Source: Lacinutrix himadriensis (GTDB lineage: Bacteria; Bacteroidota; Bacteroidia; Flavobacteriales; Flavobacteriaceae). Taken from it: a DNA stretch of 64,000 nt. The DNA lies in the NCBI RefSeq assembly GCF_001418105.1, contig NZ_LIQI01000027.1:475349-539348 (forward strand), in the 5' to 3' direction. Position 1 is the first letter of the stretch; each line of letters opens with the position of its first letter. Below the pieces are notes generated by a model that worked only from the letters and a program-made list of their open reading frames with translations, was not told the DNA's origin and searched no databases. A program made the position numbers and the translations under genes. Shown here in pieces: positions 46,342 through 54,540 of this stretch.

Positions 46342-46537
46342 TATTAAAGTAGAAAGAGCAAAAAAAAATATTACGCAAGCTGACTTAGCTAAATTAGCGA
46401 AAGTTAGTAGGCAAACAATTAATGCTATGGAATTAGGTAAATATGTTCCATCCACAGTTTTGGCTTTACGATTAGCTCAAATTTTTGAAGTCGAAATTAG
46501 TGAAATCTTCACTTTGGAAGATTCCGATTGGGATTAG
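46331..46537 (+). CDS. Small XRE-family (Cro/CI-type) transcription regulator
   Basis: 68 aa, almost only the helix-turn-helix domain: VERAKKNITQADLAKLAKVSRQTINAMELGKY, then PSTVLALRLAQIFEVEISEIF. It resembles the short YozG-like regulators. Likely represses its own two-gene operon. Confidence 0.9.
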   Translation: MKNSIKVERAKKNITQADLAKLAKVSRQTINAMELGKYVPSTVLALRLAQIFEVEISEIFTLEDSDWD

Positions 46538-46590
46538 GTTTATTGCTGCCAACAGATTTCTATATGCATTAGCGGAAGTAGTTATTATTC

Positions 46591-46782
46591 CTATTGCTCA
46601 CAAATAACAACTCTCCATTTATTAGTATACAGTACGCGACCATCATTTTGAATATGTGGTTTTATGGCTTCTGTCATTGTTTCGTGAACTTTTTCAAAAC
46701 CACTATTGTCAATAGCTTTGGCTGCTGGACCGGCAGATAATAATCCTTTTAATATAGGTATTCGGATAATCCCAAATAGGTG
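46591..46782 (-). pseudogene. C-terminal remnant of a possible SAM-dependent methyltransferase
   Basis: An open frame without a start codon encodes ~63 residues, including ILKGLLSAGPAAKAIDNSGF, EKVHETMTEAIKPHIQNDG and RVLYTNKWRVVICEQ-stop. The style is that of the end of a class I methyltransferase. Upstream in the same frame there is a stop and no recognisable SAM-binding motif. It lies in the 435-bp gap between the XRE gene and the attC-like site C. Family is a tentative call. Confidence 0.4.
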
Positions 46783-46881
46783 CTATATCATTATTAGCAA
46801 TTGTTTTTAAACCAATTCCTTCTATAATTTTTTCTAATAGCTGCTAACGCGCTTCTTTACTTTATAAAACGTTTAGGTATA

Positions 46882-46994
46882 AGAAGCAATGGTTTTGTAT
46901 GTGAGGGTTTGCTGAAGAAAAATTAGAAGTAGTAAAAGTGTACTGTTCTTTGTTTAAGTACTAATTTACACATTATTTTATGCGATGTTGTAGG
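46882..46994 (-). repeat. attC-like palindromic site C (degenerate)
   Basis: On the minus strand it starts CCTACAAC (46994-46987), which covers the last codons of the DUF2971 gene. It contains GTAAATTAGTACTTAAAC and ends CACATACAAAACCATTGC. The blocks CTAAATTAGT..CTTAAAC and CATACAAAACC are shared with sites A and B. The central hairpin seen in A and B is not conserved. Confidence 0.5.
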
Positions 46995-48331
46995 TAGTTA
47001 TTTTTATCAAAAGGTTGTATTGTTCTAAAAATTCCATCTTCTGAACAAAAATTTAATACTCCATTTTCACTGATTAAAAAATATTCTCCGTGAATATTAG
47101 GTTCCCAATCATCATATCTAGTTTCTCCATTTAATTTTGTAGCTCTGACTTTATTTGATGAATTACTTCCATCGTGATAGCAAGTCTCAAAATGAAATTC
47201 TCCATCCTCTTCTAAAAGAATTAAGCTACTACTAACATAAGGTGTTTCGTCAATCCACTTTCCAAGAGTTTTTCGTTCTTCATTGTTCAGTCTATCTATA
47301 AGTGATTTTTCTTGTTCACTCGTTAATCCGTTTATTTGGGTTTTTAAATTGTCTTGTTCGAAAGTGCTTGTCGCCCAATAACCTTCATTATTTGAATTGT
47401 TTTTAAGGATGTAAGAAATAAATAATTTTTCTATATTTTTAAACATATCTTTTTTCAAAAGTTGAGCAATCCAATCTAGGTGGTCTCTTTCAGCTTTTGA
47501 TTCTAATTCAATTTCAACTCTTGCATTTCCTTCTCTAATAAAAAACGTAACATTAATTTCAAATTTGATTGAGTTGCCTTTCGTAATTTCAGATGGAATT
47601 TCTTTAAGATAAGTATGTCTTTCTTTTGTTAAATCATTAAGCTTGATAGCATCGAATTCATAAGAATTATTTTTTTGTATTAATTGCAAAAACTGAATAT
47701 TTCTACCTTTTAGTCTTTCCATCATTAAATCTTTTTCAGATTCTTTCATATTTAAACCAAAATAAATTGATTTTAGGCAATTTGGATTATAAGGATGTTC
47801 TCCATAAAATCCTGTAACTATTCTATGTTCTTGTTCATAATTCCATCTTTTCGACTTGTAACCTGCTAATTTCTGTACAACTTGTTCAGTTTTGGTATTG
47901 TTTATATCCCTAATGCTATATTCAGGTGGTTTTTTGTTATAGATAACAGGAAAAGAAAATGTCTCAAATGATTTATAGCTATTGGCTAATAATTCTAAAT
48001 CATATTCTATACAAAAGCCTTTATGACTATCTGCATAATGAGCCCAAAGTAATTCATCTTTAAAAGTTTTGGATAGAGAGTATATACCAATTCCTTTTTT
48101 CTTTATTTCGAATAAGTTATGAAGAGCTTTCTCAACTTCTAAAAACTGTTCTGATTTTTCTTTACTGAATAGTTTAGCAAAAGTTTTGGATTGTATCTTA
48201 AAAGGGTCTGTATTTATAAGTGTTTCGCAAGGGTCATTTAAATCATCAAATTTAGGTGACCAATAAAAATTTCTTTCAAGAGACCCTAAATCTCGCTCAA
48301 AATTCCCTCCTCTATATTTAAAGACTCTCAT
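46973..48331 (-). CDS. DUF2971 protein with a long C-terminal extension
   Basis: 452 aa. Residues 1-~235 match DUF2971: FYWSPKFDDLNDPCE, IYSLSKTFKDELLWAHYADSH, KGFCIEYDLE, and KRWNYEQEHRIV. Residues ~240-452 form an extra region (EINVTFFIREGNARVEIELE, then a charged stretch and beta-rich end) that I do not recognise. DUF2971 proteins are often in defence or accessory islands; activity unknown. The gene fills a cassette bounded by GTTGTAGGTA and TACCTACAAC, and its stop lies just after the distal core. Confidence 0.8.
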   Translation of the reverse strand: MRVFKYRGGNFERDLGSLERNFYWSPKFDDLNDPCETLINTDPFKIQSKTFAKLFSKEKSEQFLEVEKALHNLFEIKKKGIGIYSLSKTFKDELLWAHYADSHKGFCIEYDLELLANSYKSFETFSFPVIYNKKPPEYSIRDINNTKTEQVVQKLAGYKSKRWNYEQEHRIVTGFYGEHPYNPNCLKSIYFGLNMKESEKDLMMERLKGRNIQFLQLIQKNNSYEFDAIKLNDLTKERHTYLKEIPSEITKGNSIKFEINVTFFIREGNARVEIELESKAERDHLDWIAQLLKKDMFKNIEKLFISYILKNNSNNEGYWATSTFEQDNLKTQINGLTSEQEKSLIDRLNNEERKTLGKWIDETPYVSSSLILLEEDGEFHFETCYHDGSNSSNKVRATKLNGETRYDDWEPNIHGEYFLISENGVLNFCSEDGIFRTIQPFDKNNYLQHRIK

Positions 48332-48344
48332 TTTTTTTTAATTA

Positions 48345-48476
48345 CCTACAACGGTCTCGTGTATGATTAGTGGCGTGTTTAAGTAACTAATTTAGCAAAT
48401 AAAAACCGAATAGAAAATCCGCAAGGATTTTCGTAAGCAAGCCTGAACTAGCCATTAATTATAAATGTTGTTAGGC
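48345..48476 (-). repeat. attC-like palindromic site B
   Basis: 132 bp. On the minus strand it reads GCCTAACAACATTTATAATT, an inner hairpin AAAATCCTTGCGGATTTTC, CTAAATTAGTTACTTAAACA and finally CATACACGAGACCGTTGTAG. Its proximal core GCCTAAC is the exact complement of the GTTAGGC that opens the cassette upstream (49078). Its distal core GTTGTAG belongs to the next cassette. The TAA of the 193-aa gene lies within the core. Confidence 0.7.
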
Positions 48477-49052
48477 AACGTTTTTTAATATTATATCTAC
48501 TATATTCTGAATATTAGAATCTAACATTGAAACTTTTAGTTCTTTAATCTGTCTTTGTTTAGTTCCAATCACAATTCTTTTTTCAAAAGGAGGTTTTCCT
48601 GAGCGATTTATTATTATTCCAACTAAAACGATGTTGTCCCACAATATTTCCTCTTTTTTACGGTAAACCAATTTGTCTTTTTTTATCTCAAGTATTGGGT
48701 AGTCAACCAAGAGTTTATAACCAAAAAACATTATAACAAATAAAAAAAAGCTAAGTATCATTAACATTCCGCTCAACTTCCAATTGGAACCATTTTGAAA
48801 ATCATAGAATAATTTTGCAGATATTAACAAACAAAATGAAATTATAATCCAATAAGTTCTATTTGCTCCAAATTTCAATCCGTGAGTAGATTCCTTTTTG
48901 GAATATTTTGGAAAACTTGAAAGTTTAGCTTCGTAATACCTAAATTTATTTAGGTGTTTAAAATTATCTAAAAGGTTTGGTTTTTTATCTATTACAAAAT
49001 ACTTGTCAGAGATTATTTTAAATAGATACTTTTTGATTTGATTATTTTCCAA
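48471..49052 (-). CDS. Hypothetical two-helix membrane protein with a PH-like C-terminal domain
   Basis: 193 aa. Two transmembrane helices (YWIIISFCLLISAKLFYDF and MLMILSFFLFVIMFFGYKLLV), then ILEIKKDKLVYRKKEEILWD, the style of a bacterial PH-like domain. Single gene of cassette B; the start is 20 bp inside the GTTAGGC core and the stop is in the next core. Function unknown. Confidence 0.68.
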   Translation of the reverse strand: MENNQIKKYLFKIISDKYFVIDKKPNLLDNFKHLNKFRYYEAKLSSFPKYSKKESTHGLKFGANRTYWIIISFCLLISAKLFYDFQNGSNWKLSGMLMILSFFLFVIMFFGYKLLVDYPILEIKKDKLVYRKKEEILWDNIVLVGIIINRSGKPPFEKRIVIGTKQRQIKELKVSMLDSNIQNIVDIILKNVA

Positions 49053-49071
49053 TTCGATGATTTCAAATGTT

Positions 49072-49078
49072 GCCTAAC
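49072..49078 (-). other. Cassette-B opening core
   Basis: On the minus strand GTTAGGC followed by AACATTTGAAATC. Ten bases (GTTAGGCAAC) are exactly complementary to the end of the same cassette (GTTGCCTAAC, 48470-48479). No full attC-like site lies before it, so this may be the end of an array or a secondary insertion point. Confidence 0.55.
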
Positions 49079-49093
49079 TCGTTATATCCAACC

Positions 49094-49140
49094 TTTTTTT
49101 ATCCATATCCCTAAAACGAATCAGGATATGGTGATTTTTT
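49094..49140. terminator. Hairpin upstream of dnaX
   Basis: CCATATCC / GGATATGG with T-rich flanks on both sides. It lies in the 377-bp gap 49053-49429, where no convincing gene was seen. Confidence 0.55.
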
Positions 49141-49370
49141 TGCTGTGGTTATCTCGTAAATATAACCATTTTTTAAAACAACAAATCGATACATACACGA
49201 GTAGATTCTATTTAATACATGCTTTGATTTTAAGATACGTTATCCTACACAAAGCTAATTCCCAAAAAGATAGCATAAAGACAATCTATTAAGTCCTTAT
49301 CTCACCTCCTTTTTGTTAATAACTCCTATTAAATTTTAAGTCTAAAACCCACAATTCTAATTGTAATTTT

Positions 49371-49378
49371 TAACTTTG
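49371..49378 (+). promoter_or_regulatory. Probable dnaX -7 element
   Basis: TAACTTTG (TAnnTTTG), 51 bp before the TTG start of dnaX; no clear -33. Confidence 0.4.
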
Positions 49379-49429
49379 TTATTCTATTTATTAACTAGCA
49401 TTTTAAGATGCTAAAACAATTAAGTTACC

Positions 49430-51139
49430 TTGGAACACTTTGTAGTATCAGCTAGAAAATACAGACCCCAAACATTTAAAGATGTTGTGGGTCAGCAGGC
49501 TATTACAAACACCTTACTTAATGCAATAGAAAACAATCATCTAGCCCAAGCATTATTATTTACAGGTCCTCGTGGTGTTGGTAAAACAACCTGTGCACGT
49601 ATTCTTGCTAAAATGATTAATAGCGATGGTACCGAAAAACCAGATGAAGATTTTGCTTTTAATATTTTTGAATTAGATGCAGCTTCTAACAACTCTGTAG
49701 ATGATATTAGAAGTTTAACAGATCAAGTTCGTATTCCGCCACAAGTTGGTAAATACAAAGTATATATTATTGATGAGGTACACATGTTATCTCAAGCAGC
49801 TTTTAATGCTTTTTTAAAGACCTTAGAAGAGCCACCAAAGCATTGTATATTTATTCTTGCAACTACCGAAAAGCATAAGATTATACCAACCATCTTATCG
49901 CGTTGTCAGATTTTCGATTTTAAGAGAATTACGGTTAAAGATGCGAAAGGGTATTTAAAATACATTGCTAAAGAACAAGGTGTAGAAGCCGAAGATGATG
50001 CACTTCATATTATTGCTCAAAAAGCTGATGGAGCTATGCGTGATGCGCTTTCTATTTTTGATAGAGTGGTTAGTTTTTCTGGTAAAAACTTAACGCGTCA
50101 AGCAGTAACCGAAAACTTAAATGTTTTAGATTACGAAACCTATTTTACGAGTACCGACTTTATTTTAGAAAACAAGATTCCTGAATTATTAGTGCAGTTT
50201 AACACTACGCTATCTAAAGGTTTTGATGGGCATCATTATATTGCAGGACTAGCAAGTCATTTTAGAGATTTAATGGTTTGTAAACATGAACAAACAATAG
50301 AGCTTCTAGAAGTTGGTGAGCAAACCAAAGCAAAGTATTTAGCCCAAAGTAAAAAAGCTTCGCAAAGCTTTCTGCTAAAAGGAATAGAACTCGCTAATGA
50401 TTGCGACTTAAAATATAAAACTAGTAAGAATCAGCGACTACTCGTCGAACTAACTCTAATGCAGCTTGCCTCTATCACTTTTGATGGAGAAAAAAAAAAT
50501 AGCAAAAACTACATAATTCCTGCTTCCTACTTTGTAAAAAAAGGAATAACACCAATTCCTGTACAAAGACCTAAAGCGGAAGAAAAAAGTATTCCGAAGA
50601 AAGCAGAGACTGCACCAAAACCTGTTGCTACAAATACAAATACCGAAAAAGCGCCAAGCATTCTTTTAAACAAACAGAAAAATAGGGCTTCCGGACTTTC
50701 TTTAAAAAGTATTCGACTAAAAAAAGAACACCAAATTAAACAAATGGATGTTGTTCTTGATGAAGAAGACTTACCATCTGACGCGTTTACAGAAGAAGCT
50801 GCCATTGAAGCTTGGTATGCTTTTGTTAAGAAAATTGAAGCAGAAGGACAGTATAATTTAGCTTCCATTTTATCAATAGACAAACCAAAAATTTCGGGAA
50901 CCACCATACATGTAGAATATCCAAATGCTACAAACAAGGTAGAAATAGAGCGTCAGCAATATCCTTTATTAGGTTTTATTAGAAAACAACTGAATAATTA
51001 TGACATTAATTTATCGGTTACCGTAAACGAACAATTGGAGAAAAAATACGCCTATACCAACCAGGATAAGTTTGAGAAATTAATGGAGAAAAATGCCAAT
51101 ATAGAATTACTCCGAAAAACTTTCGACTTAGATGTTTAG
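49430..51139 (+). CDS. dnaX: DNA polymerase III subunit gamma/tau
   Basis: 569 aa, starting at a TTG (MEHFVVSARKYRPQTFKDVVG matches the family start exactly). Walker A GPRGVGKT at 46-53, Walker B VYIIDEVHML, sensor ATTEKHKII and the arginine finger in TILSRCQIF. The four-Cys zinc module normally placed after the first Walker helix is missing, as known for Bacteroidota (ARILAKMINSDGTEKPDED instead). Clamp-loader ATPase of the replisome. The following lipoprotein gene overlaps its stop by 8 bp. Confidence 0.96.
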   Translation: MEHFVVSARKYRPQTFKDVVGQQAITNTLLNAIENNHLAQALLFTGPRGVGKTTCARILAKMINSDGTEKPDEDFAFNIFELDAASNNSVDDIRSLTDQVRIPPQVGKYKVYIIDEVHMLSQAAFNAFLKTLEEPPKHCIFILATTEKHKIIPTILSRCQIFDFKRITVKDAKGYLKYIAKEQGVEAEDDALHIIAQKADGAMRDALSIFDRVVSFSGKNLTRQAVTENLNVLDYETYFTSTDFILENKIPELLVQFNTTLSKGFDGHHYIAGLASHFRDLMVCKHEQTIELLEVGEQTKAKYLAQSKKASQSFLLKGIELANDCDLKYKTSKNQRLLVELTLMQLASITFDGEKKNSKNYIIPASYFVKKGITPIPVQRPKAEEKSIPKKAETAPKPVATNTNTEKAPSILLNKQKNRASGLSLKSIRLKKEHQIKQMDVVLDEEDLPSDAFTEEAAIEAWYAFVKKIEAEGQYNLASILSIDKPKISGTTIHVEYPNATNKVEIERQQYPLLGFIRKQLNNYDINLSVTVNEQLEKKYAYTNQDKFEKLMEKNANIELLRKTFDLDV

Positions 51140-51686
51140 TTTTAAAAAACACCTTCCACTACTCTTTTTACTCCTTGCAATTGCACTTTCTAGTTGCGAT
51201 GGACGAGATAAAAAGCATCGCACTACACAGCAAGATTTAATAGAAAATAAAGCATTAGATACTTTTAGTGGTGCTATTACTACGGTTCCAGAATCTTATT
51301 TTGAAAATGTCACTGATACCCTATTTAGTAACGGTTACCAAATGCATACTAAGTTCTATTCTAGTATGGAAAGCGGCGTTATTGTTACAGATAGTACCGA
51401 TTTAAAAACCTATTACAGAGACATTCTAATAGATATAAAAGTTTCTAAAGACAGTAAAGAAATCTTTAATAATACCATTGACAAAGCCTTCTTAATGGAG
51501 AATAATATTTTTAATAAAAACGATGCTGCCGACTATTTAGTTGCAGATTTTTGGTTAGATAATATGGATCACGAAGATGGATTTCCTATTCTTGTGTTGC
51601 AATATGAAAATCCGAAATCTAAAAAACAACGGTTGTTTCGATTTAGTTTTCATGAAAAAGGATTAATATTTGAAGAAGTAAATTAA
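51132..51686 (+). CDS. Hypothetical lipoprotein
   Basis: 184 aa. Lipoprotein signal with LLLAIALSSC (lipobox Cys near residue 22). The mature part is polar, with YRDILIDIKVSKDSKEIFNN and a C-terminal RLFRFSFHEKGLIFEEV; a DUF4738-like fold is possible but not certain. Translationally coupled to dnaX and followed 1 bp later by miaE, so it may be part of a dnaX-lipoprotein-miaE operon. Confidence 0.72.
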   Translation: MFSFKKHLPLLFLLLAIALSSCDGRDKKHRTTQQDLIENKALDTFSGAITTVPESYFENVTDTLFSNGYQMHTKFYSSMESGVIVTDSTDLKTYYRDILIDIKVSKDSKEIFNNTIDKAFLMENNIFNKNDAADYLVADFWLDNMDHEDGFPILVLQYENPKSKKQRLFRFSFHEKGLIFEEVN

Positions 51687-51687
51687 T

Positions 51688-52269
51688 ATGCTAGGATTAA
51701 AACTACCAACAGATCCACGTTGGGTAAATATTGTAGAAAAGAATATAGAAGATATTCTTACAGATCATGCCTTTTGTGAGCAAAAAGCAACCAGTACGGC
51801 AATTTCACTAATTGTAAGTTTTCCAGAATACACCGATTTGGTTCAGGAAATGGTGGCTTTGGTTAAAGAAGAAATTAGCCATTTTAAAATGGTACATGAT
51901 ATCATTCTTGAAAAAGGCTGGATACTTGGTAGAGATAGAAAGGACGAATACGTAATTGCGCTTTTAAAGTTCTTTCCTAAAGGCGGAAGCAGAACGACAC
52001 AGTTGGTACATAGACTGCTTTATGCGGCTTTAATTGAAGCACGAAGCTGTGAGCGTTTTAGATTATTATCGGAAGAATTAGAAGATAAGAAACTAGCTCT
52101 TTTTTACAAAAACTTAATGGTTAGTGAAGCCAATCATTACACTATGTTTTTGGGCTTTGCAAGACAATATGGCGACCGAAAAGAAGTAGATGAGAAATGG
52201 CAAGGCTTACTAGATTACGAAGCTGAAATCATGAAAGATTTAAGCAAAAGCGAAAGTATACACGGTTAA
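51688..52269 (+). CDS. miaE: tRNA 2-methylthio-N6-isopentenyladenosine-37 hydroxylase
   Basis: 193 aa, ferritin-like di-iron protein. DHAFCEQKATSTAISLI, EEISHFKMVHDIIL and ALIEARSCERFRLL supply Glu/His ligands, and VSEANHYTMFL closes the site. It hydroxylates ms2i6A37 in tRNA using O2. Confidence 0.93.
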   Translation: MLGLKLPTDPRWVNIVEKNIEDILTDHAFCEQKATSTAISLIVSFPEYTDLVQEMVALVKEEISHFKMVHDIILEKGWILGRDRKDEYVIALLKFFPKGGSRTTQLVHRLLYAALIEARSCERFRLLSEELEDKKLALFYKNLMVSEANHYTMFLGFARQYGDRKEVDEKWQGLLDYEAEIMKDLSKSESIHG

Positions 52270-52292
52270 ACATTCATAAAAATATATAAAAT

Positions 52293-52327
52293 AAAAAAGC
52301 CTTCAAGAATAATCTTGAAGGCTTTTT
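52293..52327. terminator. Bidirectional terminator
   Basis: AAAAAGCCTTCAAG / CTTGAAGGCTTTTT with a 5-6 bp loop, between convergent miaE and the outer-membrane-protein gene. Confidence 0.87.
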
Positions 52328-52344
52328 ATATGGTGTAATTGTAC

Positions 52345-52872
52345 TTATATTTTTAATCCAATACCTAATTGAATAGTAGAATTTGTAGCTTCTAAATCAT
52401 TAACATTATCATCTAAAATGTTTCCAAATCCATAGCTAAATCTTGCATCTAGAAAAAGATTTTCCAATATATCATATTGTAATCCTGCTACTCCAGAGAA
52501 GTTAAATGTTTTATAACCATCTTCGTAATCCCAAATTTTCAAATTTGCTTGTGGTCCAACACCTATAGATAATTCACCAATATGGTAACGTAAAGTAATT
52601 GGTAATTGAATATAGTTTACCCTTAGGTTTTCTTCTTTTCCTCCTTCAGCAGAATACATTAATTCTGGCATGATGGATATTTTATCTGAAAAAGCATAAT
52701 CTACAAAAGCTCCCATTGCTAATCCGTTTCTATGCGTATTACCAAAAGTTGCATCTGGCTCAAAATCTAAATTAGAAATGTTAACTGCTACACGTATACC
52801 AGAAGTTACATTCTGCGCTTGCATAAAAAATCCTGTAAATAAAAAGACTGCTAAAAGTAAATTTTTTCTCAT
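52345..52872 (-). CDS. PorT-like outer-membrane beta-barrel protein (paralogue 2)
   Basis: 175 aa. Signal peptide (MRKNLLLAVFLFTGFFMQAQ), then an eight-strand-type barrel: GIRVAVNISNLDFEPDATFG, MPELMYSAEGGKEEN, YIQLPITLRYHIG and a final aromatic-poor IQLGIGLKI. It is the adjacent paralogue of the next gene (same NISNLDF, HRNG and SAEG blocks), so a tandem duplication. Confidence 0.85.
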   Translation of the reverse strand: MRKNLLLAVFLFTGFFMQAQNVTSGIRVAVNISNLDFEPDATFGNTHRNGLAMGAFVDYAFSDKISIMPELMYSAEGGKEENLRVNYIQLPITLRYHIGELSIGVGPQANLKIWDYEDGYKTFNFSGVAGLQYDILENLFLDARFSYGFGNILDDNVNDLEATNSTIQLGIGLKI

Positions 52873-52934
52873 TGTTTATAATTTAAAATTAAAGGAACGA
52901 AAGTAATAATAAAAATGTTTAGAAAAGAATAAAA

Positions 52935-53468
52935 TTAAATTTTATAACCAACACCAAACTGAATATTGGTTTGTTTTACTTTATAATCGGATTCTTTATC
53001 AATTTTATTGGTAAAACCATAACTGTATCTTACATCTACAAAAATCTCACTAGTAATCATATACTCTCCTCCAACAATACCAGAAAGTCCAAAGTTTTTA
53101 AATCCGTCGTTTTCTTCATGAATTTTAACTCCTACTAAAGGTCCTGCTCCTGCAGCTATTTTATCTGTAATTCTGTATTTAAATAGAATTGGTGCTTGAA
53201 TATAATCAATACGTATGGATTTTTCCTTAGCACCTTCGGCAGAAAACTGAAGTTCTGGCATCAAGGATATTTTTTCAGTTAAATCTAATTCGCCAAAAAA
53301 ACCAAAAGCAAAACCGTTTCTGTGTTCATTTGTAAAATTTGGTTCTGGATCAAAATCTAAATTAGAAATATTCAGTCCGCCTCTTATACCATAAAGCACA
53401 TCTTTTTCTTGAGAGAATCCGTAAAAAGAGCTGAATAAAAGTGTTAAAATTAGTATTGATTTTTTCAT
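52935..53468 (-). CDS. PorT-like outer-membrane beta-barrel protein (paralogue 1)
   Basis: 177 aa. Signal peptide ending FYGFSQ, barrel strands GIRGGLNISNLDFDPEP, MPELQFSAEGAKE, YIQAPILFKYRIT and IQFGVGYKI. Precedes its paralogue by 62 bp. The family is small outer-membrane barrels related to PorT/OmpW-like domains; partner and cargo unknown. Confidence 0.85.
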   Translation of the reverse strand: MKKSILILTLLFSSFYGFSQEKDVLYGIRGGLNISNLDFDPEPNFTNEHRNGFAFGFFGELDLTEKISLMPELQFSAEGAKEKSIRIDYIQAPILFKYRITDKIAAGAGPLVGVKIHEENDGFKNFGLSGIVGGEYMITSEIFVDVRYSYGFTNKIDKESDYKVKQTNIQFGVGYKI

Positions 53469-53634
53469 TTGGATACGATTATTATTAATTAGGTCTGAAG
53501 TTTTTCGGTATTACATCTAAGATTTGAATACAAGAACCTTCAAAAATAAATTAGTTTATACGTTTTATTATTTGTCGGATAAATATAAATTAAAATACTA
53601 AAATTCAAACATTTAAAAGATAAAAAGCAATTTT

Positions 53635-54540
53635 CTACTGTATATTACTAGAAACGGTGTCATAATACATGCTCTTAATTATACCATCTGCCAAACCAAT
53701 TTTTGGAACATACAAATCTTTTGCTCCGCTCCATTTCATTGCCGACAAATAAATTCTAGTTGCAGGAATAATTACATCTGCTCTATCTTGGTTTAGGTTT
53801 AATTCGGTAATACGTTCTTCATAAGAATACGTTTGTAGCATGTTATAATAACTAGTTAAATAGAAATACGTTAATGGTTTACCAAATGCTTTACCAGAGA
53901 TCTTAAATATTTTATTAATGTTACCACCAGAACCTATAACATCTATTTTATCATAAGGAGCTGTTTTTTCTTTTATCCATTGCTCAAGTTCGTACCACGT
54001 TTCCTTTTTAACAATATCATTTAATAGTCTTACGGTTCCTATTTTAAAAGATTTTGAAGTAATAAAATCTCCGTTTCTTATTACTGTAAATTCGGTACTT
54101 CCTCCACCAACATCTACATATAGATAGGTTTTATTTTTATCTATAAATGCATGTAAATCTGTTGCAGCAATAATTGCCGCTTCTTCTTCACCATCAATGA
54201 TGTCAATTTTCACATCGGTTTGCTCTAGAATTAGTTCCGATATTTTTTCTCCATTCACAGCTTCTCGCATTGCTGAAGTAGCACATGCTTTATATTTTTC
54301 TACTTTATGCGATTGCATTAGTAATTTAAAAGCTTGCATAGTATCTAGCATGCGCTTGGTATTTTCTTTAGATATTTTTTGTTTAATAAAAACATCAGCA
54401 CCTAAACGAATGGGTACACGCACTAAAGAACTCTTTTTAAACCGCGGAGCTTTCCCTTTTTCTTCTATAATATTTGCTATTAATAGTCGTACAGCATTGG
54501 AACCAATATCTATTGCCGCGTATTTTTTTATAGATAACAT
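53635..54540 (-). CDS. Exopolyphosphatase / Ppx-GppA phosphatase family
   Basis: 301 aa, short form. ASKHA ATPase-like motifs IDIGSNAVRLLIANI, ATSAMREAVNG, and YVDVGGGSTEFTV are those of Ppx/GppA. It hydrolyses polyphosphate or pppGpp. It starts immediately after the ppk stop (no gap), so synthesis and breakdown of polyphosphate are coupled in one operon. Confidence 0.9.
   Translation of the reverse strand: MLSIKKYAAIDIGSNAVRLLIANIIEEKGKAPRFKKSSLVRVPIRLGADVFIKQKISKENTKRMLDTMQAFKLLMQSHKVEKYKACATSAMREAVNGEKISELILEQTDVKIDIIDGEEEAAIIAATDLHAFIDKNKTYLYVDVGGGSTEFTVIRNGDFITSKSFKIGTVRLLNDIVKKETWYELEQWIKEKTAPYDKIDVIGSGGNINKIFKISGKAFGKPLTYFYLTSYYNMLQTYSYEERITELNLNQDRADVIIPATRIYLSAMKWSGAKDLYVPKIGLADGIIKSMYYDTVSSNIQ

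Noticed and set aside
46547..46554. TGCCAACA as a further cassette core
   Set aside because: It resembles the start of site A but has no paired distal core and no matching TTGGCA upstream of the membrane/XRE pair.
49038..49292. 84-aa ORF upstream of dnaX
   Set aside because: It crosses the cassette core and the hairpin, starts within the neighbouring gene and has no recognisable family or leader.
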